Assembly: GCA_019022495.1 (NCBI GenBank)
Contig: JAFEKR010000002.1
Coordinates: 4,898,001-4,962,000, forward strand
Direction of reading: 5' to 3'
Origin: Epichloe hybrida
Lineage: Eukaryota; Ascomycota; Sordariomycetes; Hypocreales; Clavicipitaceae
Length of the DNA: 64,000 nucleotides
The notes beneath the pieces were generated by a model. The model did not search any database. It was not told the origin of the DNA and saw nothing but the letters and a program-made list of their open reading frames with translations. The stretch's first letter is position 1. Each line of letters opens with the position of its first letter. Below, piece after piece: positions 37,201 through 47,677 of the stretch. The translations under genes and the position numbers were made by a program.

Positions 37201-40051
37201 TAGTCCTCTAGAATAAATTATCTATAATGCTAGAAAGAACTTTATATTAGTAGAATTTAAGTATTATATATGATTACTATTAATTAAGATTAATGAAGTT
37301 CTAGTTAAGGCCTATAATAGTATTAGAAAAGTTAAACGCTATTATAGACTATTATAGTAAGCCTATATAATTATTATAGACTTTATAGGTTAAGATCTTA
37401 TACCTAAGTAATAACTTTAGATAGCTATAAAAGCTATGAATAACTTAGCAGGCCCTAATAGTCTTATTCCTATAATTCTTATCTTTAGTGTATATCTATA
37501 GATAACTAATAAGTTACCACTAAGTATATTTGTTATTTAATAAGCTAAAGCAATCCGTAAAGCTACTAATAAGGTCTAATGACTCCTAGTAAAGTAATAA
37601 GTTTATAATGCTCTAAGAACCTGAAATAGCCTAGATACGCTACTAATACACTAACTTCTATTATAGTTAGATATATATATATAGAGAGAGAAAGATAGAT
37701 AGTATAGCCCCTATAAGCTTCTTACTACTAATAAAGAAACCTATACCTTTTAAATACCCTGTGGACTAATAAGATTCTAATTAATAGTTATTAAACTATA
37801 CTAGTATAACCTATACTATACTAAAGAACTTTATAAGTTAATACCTAGAGATAAAGACTAAGCTATAGATATAAATAAGATTCTAATAATTAAAGAGATT
37901 ATCCCTAAAGCTTTAGAAATAAATAAGGAACTACTATAGCCTAAGAGAAAGTGTAAAAGACTATAAAAGAAGCTTATAGTTTAATTTAACCTTATAGGAA
38001 CTAAATATATAGTAACTATATACTTAGTAAATAAAGACTAAGAGAAAGCACTAATAAAGGAACTTATAGCTAATAGTAAGTTAAGTGTAGTATTTATTAT
38101 AGTAAAGGAAGAAGCTAATTAGAATCTAGCCCTTTAGTTATAATAAGAAGGAAAGATTATAACCCTAGGCAAGCCCTTTAAGCTATTAGATTAGATTAAG
38201 ATTAATACTTTATAAGCCTATAATATATTTAGATTTACGCTGTTTGATCCTACTAAATATAGTAATAAGAGACTCTTTAAATCTTATATGGTAAGAGAAA
38301 TTAAAGGCAAAGGAATAGCTACGCTGTATAAAAAATTATAACTTATGATTTAAGGGATGAATAATAAAGGGAAGGAATTTATCCTAACCTAATCCCTAAT
38401 AATCTAAAGATTAAGCTAATAATTAATTGTTGCGATTGCACTATTGCTTAGATCCAGAGGAATTATCCTATGGATTTAAGATATTATATAAGCTTATGTG
38501 TAATTAAAAACATAGCTTATAAGATTAATTATTGCTATATTACCTAAGCAGATAGTACATCTGTTCCCTAAAGGAACTGTTATAGAAGTTATTAAGCCTT
38601 TATATAGAATTATAAAAGCTAGAACCTACTAGTTTATAACCTACTTCTATTACCATAAAGAGATGCTTAAGATAATGACTTTATCCTATAACTTATGCTT
38701 ACTAATTACGGAAGAGAATAATAATAACCTCTTTAGAGTAGTTAGCATATAGACTAACAATACACTAGGCCTTAGTAACTAGGATTTCTACAACCTTAAA
38801 GAGAAGGAACTAAAGAAGGCGAATTTCTTAGTAAAGCTAAAGTAAAAGCTATTAGCTAAGAATCCCCTTATCTTTAATAGTTATATCCTTACCTAGAATG
38901 CTAATAACTTAATAGAACTACATTAAAAAGGCTAGAGTAAGAAGATTAGGTAGATTAACCTATAATTACTAGCTATGAAATAAGATTACATTAAATAATA
39001 AGCACAAGGAAGTTACATTATAACTATCTATTAACCTAAAGCCCTTTATAACCTCTTAATTATAGTATAATATTAAGATCTGACTCCTGATAATATAACT
39101 TAATTAAATAAGCAACTTAACTAGCAGATCTAACATTAAGACTAAGGCCTATATTACATCCCTCTAGACCTTAAGAATATGAAGTTATTTGTATTTGTGG
39201 ATAGATCCCTTGCTAATAATAAAGATCTAAGTTCCTAGATAGGATATGTAATTATAATTAGTAATAAAGAGGCAAAAAATAATATATTTACCTTAAAAGG
39301 TAATATTATTATATATAGCTTAACAAAGAGTAAGCATATAACCTGTAGCGCCCTTGCTTCTAAACTATACTTAATAGTATAAGGTGCTAATATAGCCTAT
39401 ATAATTACTACAACCCTTAATATAATTACGGACTAATTAAAGATTAACTACATCCCTATGATTATCTATATAGACTCTTTTTTATTATATAAGTGTCTTA
39501 TAAAGCTAGGTTCTACGAAGGAGAAACGCCTTATAATTAATATTATGGCACTTTAGTAATTATATAAGCAATAAGAGATCTATAAAGTATGATAGATTAA
39601 TGGTAATAATAACCTTGCTGACGCGATAATAAAGGCATCTCTGAATAAGAGCCTTAAGACCTTTATTAACTTAAATAAAGCTATAATTTAAGTTAAAGGC
39701 TAGGTAAAGAGACTAGAGACTAGATAAGATTAATAAGAACCTGATCTGACTATGCCTAAGCCAATAAGAAGCCCTTATTTTATTTCCCTATATTCACTTA
39801 TGTTTATTTTAAATAATCCTGATTTTTATTGCGTTTTTTAAGCTTTTAAAAGCTCCTAATTAAGCTCGCTTTCTAATCCGCGAATTAAGTAATTTTCTTT
39901 GCATTATATTGTTAACTAATAGGGAGTCCAAATTTAATATCAGACTTACTTATTCTTATATAAGCTTATTTTATTTATATACTTACTAATTCCCTCTTTT
40001 AGTACTAGATCTATCCTACCCTACTTTCTTCCTAAAAAGAGAAGTTACTAG

Positions 40052-40282
40052 TATTATAATAACTAGGTTAATATTAGGTTAACTACTAGGAAAGTGAAGC
40101 ACGTGCGGTAGCGCCGCACTGTGATTAGCCACACCTATACGTAAGGCACACACATAACTCGCGTCCCCCTTTTCTTGTGGCTATATAACGCTATAGATAG
40201 CTTTAATCCTTAGACCTTATTATATTATTAAACCTGACCCTACGTTGCACTAGTGCATACCAATCCCTTAGTGTAACTAACA
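40052..40282 (+). repeat. 3' LTR of copia copy B
   Basis: Begins TATTATAATAAC and ends GTGTAACTAACA, 231 bp. Confidence 0.9.
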
Positions 40283-40287
40283 ATTAT

Positions 40288-40947
40288 AACTATCTACTTA
40301 ATTAACTAGTATTTAGTAAGCTTAAGGTCTATATTACTTTAAAGCTATTAATAGAGGTTAGAAAACATAGCCTTTAGTATATAAAAGACTTCTTAAAACC
40401 TTAAAGTAAAAGAGATATAAAGGAACTTTTTATATAAGGTAATTAAGACTATTAGTAATCTATACCTAATTATTATAGGAGGATTAGTGTTATTTTATAG
40501 TATGTTTTATATAAAAGAAATATTATAAAGGATTAATATAGTAATAGTAAGGTATAGGTTATTATTATTATTATTTTCTTTAACTAACTTTAATAGGAAT
40601 TACTCTAAAGAAAAAAAGTTTATCTTTATTAGTGCTTTAGAGAATATAGAGTGCGCTAGTTTAGCTAGAGAGTATGCTAATTTAACTAGAGTATGCTAAA
40701 ACATTTAGCACACTCTTTTTTACTATACTAGTAGTAGAAATATAACTTTTTCTCTATAGCTTTCCTCTTTTAGCTATCTAACTAGCCCCTGCTAACTTAG
40801 TATATTATAAATAAGGGCCTTTAGAGGTATAGTAATCACCTATAGGCGTGCGCTATAAAAACACTGACCGAAAATAGGAAGGCCCCAGTCTTTACGGAAT
40901 TATAGGTCTAAAAATAACGAATTTTAAACAACTACGCCGAATTTTAG
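40288..40947. mobile_element. Right end of the outermost element
   Basis: AT-rich remnant followed by subterminal repeats: two copies of a ~20-bp unit ending in a TTTTAGACGACTGCG/TTTTAAACAACTACG pattern lie just inside the right TIR (about 40918-40955). No gene was found. Confidence 0.5.
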
Positions 40948-40974
40948 ACGACTGCGCCCGTCTGGATCACACCC
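40948..40974 (-). repeat. Right terminal inverted repeat of the island
   Basis: Reverse complement of 16006-16033 with one missing G, followed by TA (40975-40976). Confidence 0.88.
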
Positions 40975-43900
40975 TAGCTTGGGCGGGGAAGCAGCCTGGC
41001 AAGCGGCCTGGCAAGCTGTGTCGAATCACTCAAATGTCTCCATTTGTCTCCAAATATAGCCATCCAGTCCTCCCTCCGTATTCTCCCGCTTTCTACGGAT
41101 TACAGCACATGCAGTACGGATGACCCCTACCAGACGTGGCAACACCCTACATGTACATGTAATAAGCGTTGGTGTTGGTGGACGCTCACAGGCCGATGCT
41201 CAAGTTCTTTCCCCTCCAGCGCTCCTGTACGCTCCTGCCTAATACATGTAATCACTCATTCCAATCTCGTCCTTGCACTTTTTGGGAAGGAAACGACCCC
41301 TCCGGCGAACCTGAAGGGCAGGTGCTTCGTGCTCTGTGGGTACTCAGTACATGTAGTCTTTGTAATACGAATTACTGCAGGCCTACGGCGGTACACCGCT
41401 GTTCCCACGCTGCATCATGCAAACTCTAAAACATATCACCAGCTGGGGGGGATATGCATATGCAGTTGCTCTGCTCCATCCTGGGCGTCTTCCTCCGTCT
41501 CGGTTCCAAACACCGACTACATATGCATCACGCGGAGCACGATATATCATGCGGGAAGAGAAAATAAGAGAAAGGAAGACTGCGAGGCAGTAAGATTCAT
41601 CCTCGTGATGATGGATGCATACCAGCTTGCCAACTTCATCGACCCCATACACATAAAGCCACTGGAACCTACTCCCATCTGAACTTCTTCAGTCTACTAC
41701 CGAGTGCATATCGTCATTCAATCTGAGATTGACACCATCGCTCGCCCCCGCAGCAATGATGTTCTGCAGCTTCTCATGATACCGCCCTCGATCAAGATAT
41801 CCTTGCGACTTTACCGATAAACAAGGGCTAGCTATCACTAGCAAAATGAGAGACATTCCCGTCATCCTAGCCGCACCTTTCCGTTTCGGGAGGCTACATC
41901 CCATGGATTTGTCGGTCGACACGACTTCCATCATAAACTAGCCAATCGTCTTACAGAATCACCGACCCTAATAGAAGTGGGACGGTCTGTGCTTCGTGGG
42001 GATTCGTCGTCTCGCGTCTCGCGTCTCAACAATACAATATGCGGCCCGCCTCTGATGACGGCAATTGCGTTTGACGCCCGTGGAAGAGCACCAATGGAAC
42101 ACGTGAACACCTGACTGTAGGTCTCGGCCGACGGCATCTGGTCACGAGGTCAATGTGACGATCAAATTGTCAGGTGTGCGAGCGTGCGACGCACAAAGAA
42201 GAATACATGGTTCAATTTGCCACTTTGTAGACCAGGCCACTCAGCGGTCGATGCCATCAACCGACCATGTCTTTGACCATTTCGTGGATCAATGACTTGA
42301 TAGACGAATGGGTGGGTGGGAAGCCCGTCCCGAAGCCGTGGTAGCTAAGCTGATGAGTTAGTGAGATGAGATCAATAACGGATTACTCACGGAACCAAAT
42401 CAGCTCATCAGCCACACCTGAAATGTGATAGTACCATTCATTATCACACCAGAGAGCAACATTTTGGGTCGCATTCAGTTGTTTCGGAGTGCTGATCACG
42501 AGTGCAGGGTTGCAGGGTTCAACGTGAACTGAATTGACAAGGACAGCGACTGAACCGCAGGGGGCTGGGGAATGCGACATGTATTAGCACTGTGGTTTGC
42601 CCGACGCAACTGCCATCCACATGGATGGTATTTATTTTCCCTGAGAAATCCGCATTCTGCTTGGTGCCGCTTGAGCTCGTCTTGTCCGGACCCTGTTCTC
42701 ACGCGCGCACAGTGTCATGGTAGTACGGAGTAGTCCGTATCGACATGCCAATCCTTGACTGAAAGCCGCCCTTATTATGTACATATGTACATCAACGACC
42801 GATGTTATTACACACATACTGCAGGGCTCCGTTCTCGGACTTTTCGTTGGTGCCCTTTTCGCACGATACACGGACGACCAGTCGATGGAGGAGCCGGGCT
42901 TCTTCTGTCCTTTGAAGGCCGTTACTCGCATGTGTCTTTCGACGGCTCCTGGAACAGCGCAGCTTTCAAAGCCAAGGACAAGATGACTATCTCAAGAGAA
43001 AATCATCTCAACATGTTCAAATTGCGAAAAAGGTTGACTGACTTGAGTCCGACAACTCCGTACTCGGTGCATTTTTTCGTCGTTGAACTGCATGAGCGGA
43101 TTGTGGAACCTGTCACGCAGCTAAGCCAAACGGCCAAAAACGGAGTGCGCACCCCCTAACAGTAGCTGCGATAAACGAGCAGATGCTCAACAAAACCCAG
43201 ATCTTGTCAACTGGTTTCCTGGGCCCTAGCCCAAGCAGTGGTGGTGGTGCGTCATTTCCCGTTGGTGCTGTGCCCAGCCACTCTGAAAATGTTTACATGT
43301 GTTGTGCATATCGAATGATGATTACTCCGTACTCCGAATGGAGTAGTGAGGCCATGAGTTATTTCATCCAGGTCTTCACTTCGTAGGGGCACTTCGTAGG
43401 GGGTACGATTATTCAGTACTCCGTGCTCGTCATGTTTGATATGCGATCGTCATTTGCTTCACCAGAAGATGGGGCCGTGGCGTTTTTGGCGTAATACGTG
43501 CGTCGTTGGATTTAGACAGAGGATGCTATGCCCGGCTAGGCACGGCACCGTGCTGCTCATGAAGAAGCATTGATTGCGCCCGTTTTGATGAACCGACCAT
43601 CGCCACCCACCATGTAAAGGTGGTGAGTTTGGTAAGCTAATGGTGACAAATTGAGTTCTTGAGAAATTGATAGCTTCTACGGATTAATCCGTACTCCGTA
43701 CCGAAACCTACTATGTACTCCCAACAGAGTGCTTGGCTATGTCTGGCGCCCCACTTTGCTTTTTCGTGGTACTGTGATAACATCTGGGAATGGACGCCCG
43801 TTCTGATCCAACGACAGGCCACGCGCCCACCATCTTTTCTTGAAATGGGGGGCTCTTCAAGGGAGAAAAAAAAAACAGGCAAATAGAGAGGTGTAATCGG

Positions 43901-45484
43901 CCGAGAGACGCTGTGCACACCACCGTTCAGATACGGAAAATCCCCTCTTCGGCCCCCTCGGTGGACAAGGATGGCCCGAGTGGCCTGAATGGGCAACTGG
44001 AAACGACAACTCGAGATAAGTACCACTGCCGCATCTGGGTCGTATATTAGAATATCCCGTTTGGTCTGCCCGGTTTCCGCCACAGCGCGCCGATTAGCTA
44101 AAGGTATCTAGCCGCCGAGCTTACGACCACCGAAGTTGACGAATCTCCAATGTCTGCCAGCGAGCAGGACCAAAAATGGGGGAAAGAAAGAAAGACGCAG
44201 GCATACCAACTATTTTGAAAGAGCACTGTGAATACTGCGCGGAGTACGGAGTATACGGAGTAGACATGGTTTAAGTCGACCGATTCATAGCGGCAGAGCC
44301 CTAAAGCAGACTGGGCCACTCCAGCAAATGAAGACAAACTCCGACCTATGTTAGGGAGAAACTTGTTATCCGTGGTCAAGTATCACTTCGTTTTGGAAAC
44401 GTATTGAACTGAGGAACAGTCCACGGTCCAACACGTGAAGAATTGTGGGTTAATTACCTCGCTGGTCACAGATAGGCGCCTCGACTTACCTCTGCGAGGC
44501 GAGGCACATTGTCTACGGAGTACATGCAGAATCAGAACACTTGGACAGCTTGGGCTACATAAAAATAGAAGGCAAGGGGGAGCTGTTAGTGTCAGGGCTG
44601 TCGTCAGCAGACATCATAAACAGTTGTGGTACTTGCTACGCGCCGAGCAAGATGTTTAGCACGCTTCCAAAATTAGCCCAGATTTAGGACTGGGAAAGGG
44701 GCTAATTTGGTAACGGATCTACAACGCAACTTGGGCCCTGCGGGCGATCTTGCGGTTCGATGAGCGCACGGGCCTTCCAGTTCCACATTGTGGACGCTTT
44801 GTGGAGAGGCTGGGCGGGAAAAAAGTTATCGAAGCGAGCGAACAGAGCCCAGATGGATAGGGAAAAAGTCCCGCTCTCTCTCTCTACATATGTACATATG
44901 TATGTACATACAACAGCAGGCAGGTGGTGCGCGACCCCCGCGACCCCCGCGACCCCCGCAGGGCCGCAACCCCCGCAATGCCGCAATGGCTGGAAGTGGA
45001 TACGTGTGGAGCCGTGGAAACAAAAAAAACGTCCCCTGTCTAGCCTCATGCAGGCAATGGCCAATCTTGATCGTCAACAGCCTTCATGGCTAGGCAGGGA
45101 CCCCCTGCGCCGTCATCGGTTGGTCCCGCGGCCCCTGCCGCCTCCTGCACAAGCACAGGCCGCCCTTTTCGTCACATGCAGCTGGCGAATCAATGGGCAG
45201 GATGCATCTCGGCGGAAGAGCGCCAATGCACACTACATATGTCTTCAAGTCAGCAAACTACGGATTATGCTGCCACGAATGCGACTATGTCTTCGCGGGA
45301 CACACACACACACAACACGCACACCTTCGGCTGATGTGATGTTACACGGCAACGTGCAGGCACTTGACTTTGTCTCTCTCTGTCTTGACTTTCCTCCACC
45401 ACCATGCTTCGTGGCTTGATGCTTGGCCTTTTGTTCCTCTGTTGTGTGACCATCATCTTTACCACGGCTCATTAACGTGACCTC

Positions 45485-45509
45485 TTTTTTTTTTTTTTTT
45501 TTTTTTTTT
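45485..45509. repeat. 25-bp T homopolymer
   Basis: An uninterrupted T-run, prone to length variation. Confidence 0.9.
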
Positions 45510-46383
45510 GCTACTGATAAGATCATGCTGCAGGCCGTCAAGTCTACATGTATGTTTGTTGAGGAAGGAGATGCGGTGCCACTTCACACCGTTGCCCGAG
45601 ACATTGGCACCTACTTCGTACTCCGTACAATTACCATGGCGAAGCTCAGAAGACTTGACTCCCTGTGTTTTTATTTGCCCAGCGAACCACCTCTCACCAC
45701 TGGCTAATAGTAAGAGTCCTTGGTCACATGTCCTTTCTTGAGAAAAAAAAAGAAGAGTGACGATCCTGAGTGGCTCAGGCTACTCTTGGTTCATTTCGCG
45801 GACCACTTCAGCCCTCCGGCAATGATCCACCGTCACGTTGCTGGCCGGGAGGCTCACTTCCCTTTTTGACGTTGTTGTCATACCTTGTCACGATTTCTCT
45901 CGCGCATCGGAAATTGTCATCGCCCATGGCCCTCCGGCGTACAAGGTCATTGGGAAAAAAAAAAAAAAAAAGAGCAGCCATACAGATTCTGACCCGAGCG
46001 TATCGGCAGCCACCCTTGGTCTGGAACCCGAGACATGTTGTCAATTATGAAGAGCGCTCAGCGGGAAAGCGAAGATGCACTCCGTACGATGCACTCCGCA
46101 CGATGAATGCGTTATTCGGTCAAGGAAATCTGGGCATGGATCAGCCGGACTCCTCCATCGTCAGGCTTCCCCTCCATTCCTCCATTCACGTGAAAGATTG
46201 TAATTTTGGTGTTGCTCTGTGGGTCGATGCGGAGGCATTCGTTGTCAACATCCGAAGCTTGCTTGGACGCAATTCCAGTCACCTGCCGTGTGTTCTTCCG
46301 TACATAACCCTACATGCATGTAGTACATGTAGTGGTGCAGAAAGAGGGGATGAACACAAAAGTTCCTGTTCGTCACGGCTGTC

Positions 46384-46384
<1 letters not shown>

Positions 46385-46417
<33 letters not shown>
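46385..46417. repeat. AAGC tetranucleotide repeat
   Basis: About eight perfect AAGC units. Confidence 0.9.
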
Positions 46418-47677
46418 GTGATGGTGGCCCGCTCGAAGTAGACTCCGGACGTTGGACAGCTTACGTGACACACTTTCGAACGAACATGCTGAATGGAGTG
46501 CTTGCAAATAAAGGTGGAATTTTTCTTGTGCTCTCATTGTGCGCCATATTACCATGACGAATTGAAAAAGAAAGGGCCCTGAGCCCCGGGTGTAATATGT
46601 ACGGCGCACAACGCATGGTTGGCACACCCAAACTCTGCGTCGTACGGCAGGTATGGATTTGGCTTGCGGCCGGGAAGCAGAAGCAAGAATCGGTGCATGG
46701 GACGGATGACAGTAGGATGGATGGATTGATGGATGACGAAGTGTGGGTGACATTGCGACCAGCATCAGACAAGCCCCTTGGGCTGCATCCTGGTCCACAT
46801 TGCGAGCACATCCCGATGTCGACAAAAAGTTGTTCAAAGGCGGGCCGCTCGGAGGGCCGCATCCTCATTGGCCCCTGTAAGCGCAGGATGGTTCAAAAAT
46901 AGAAAACAAGAATAGAAAGAGAATGCACAAATGCACTCATACTCGATGCAGCAACGACGCATTTTCGGCCAACATCTGGTGCCGGCCGCGAGAATGCCGG
47001 CCATGATATAAGTCTTTGCCCATCCTGCCCACATCTTGAATTTAACCCTCTTTTCTCTCCCGTGTGTAGACGGCGAGAAGAAGTTTCCAAGTGTTTTTTT
47101 TTTTTTTGCCAGAAGGGCCCTTTTTCATTTTCATTTTTCAGTTTTTTTTTGTTTCCCTCCTTCTATTTTAATTTTCAACACTCGTTGCTTTCCCCACCCC
47201 CTGGTCGGGCTCGGGCTCATATCACGATTCAGTCGGCAGAATCATCCAAAAACACAAGCAAGCTGGACTTGCTCCTTTCGGAAACCAGTCATTTTCAATT
47301 CTTTGAATCTTGAACGGACCAAGTGCCAAGAGAAAGATCAACAAGGAATAATAATAGTAAAAAATTCACGACGAAGAAATCCAAAAAAGTTGCGAATAAG
47401 GCGCACCTCGGGGAGATCAGACACGGAGAGAAGACAAGGGGGCAAAAGAATAAACAGCGCAAAGCTCGCTCGCTCGATTTATCGGACCCCTGGACCCTGG
47501 ACTTGGACCTGGACCTGGACCTTCGTGTGTCCGTGTGCTCTGACTCTGCGCACTGGGTAGCGCCCCGCCCCACTCGCCGGGTCGTGTCTCTAACGCCACC
47601 CCGCATCCTCCACCCCCCCCTCGCAAGTTACAACATCGCATTCGCATACCGTTGATAGCAGCTACCCGTCGGTACAA

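Larger units (their letters stand above)
34011..40282 (+). mobile_element. Ty1/copia LTR retrotransposon, copy B (RIP-degraded)
   Basis: Direct 231-bp LTRs at 34011-34241 and 40052-40282 with perfect 5-bp duplications ATTAT (34006-34010 and 40283-40287). Plus orientation: a purine tract AAAAAGAGAAG at 40033-40043 precedes the 3' LTR, a surviving 73-aa frame at 36533-36754 matches the one in copy A, and an RNase H remnant lies near 39185-39640 (SLANNKDLSS). It is the same family as copy A, inverted and about 11 kb away. Confidence 0.9.
16006..40974. mobile_element. Composite, RIP-damaged nested transposon island
   Basis: Base composition changes sharply at both edges, from normal to strongly AT-rich with abundant TpA and stops in all frames. 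The edges are a pair of inverted, nearly identical GC-rich 27-28 bp sequences, each next to a TA dinucleotide, as expected of a Tc1/mariner-like or other TA-targeting DNA element. Inside I resolve three LTR retrotransposons, one hAT-like element and one TRIM-like element, four of them with intact target duplications or TIRs. Subtracting them and their duplications (6276, 6277, 8543 and 572 bp) leaves about 3.3 kb for the outermost host element. No intact gene is present. Confidence 0.85.
40977..47677. other. 6.7-kb stretch with no supportable gene
   Basis: Base composition is normal and there is no RIP damage. The open frames present (such as 41044-41682, 42755-43159 and 45770-46441) start at non-ATG codons or look random and have no domain, so I do not call them. 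It is rich in the short motifs TACTCCGTA/TACGGAGTA and TACATGTA and has a T-run (45485-45509) and an AAGC repeat. The last ~650 bp are a CT- and T-rich leader of the Zn2Cys6 gene. Confidence 0.5.

Noticed and set aside
16006..40974. Starship-type giant element carrying cargo genes
   Set aside because: No tyrosine-recombinase (DUF3435) captain or intact cargo was seen; the length is fully explained by nested small transposons.
41044..41682. 212-codon plus-strand frame right of the island
   Set aside because: It opens with TTG, contains TACATGTA satellites, and its translation looks random with no domain or plausible intron context.
45770..46441. 223-codon frame
   Set aside because: It runs through a poly-A tract and the AAGC repeat (encoding QASKQASK), has no early ATG context of a gene and no domain.
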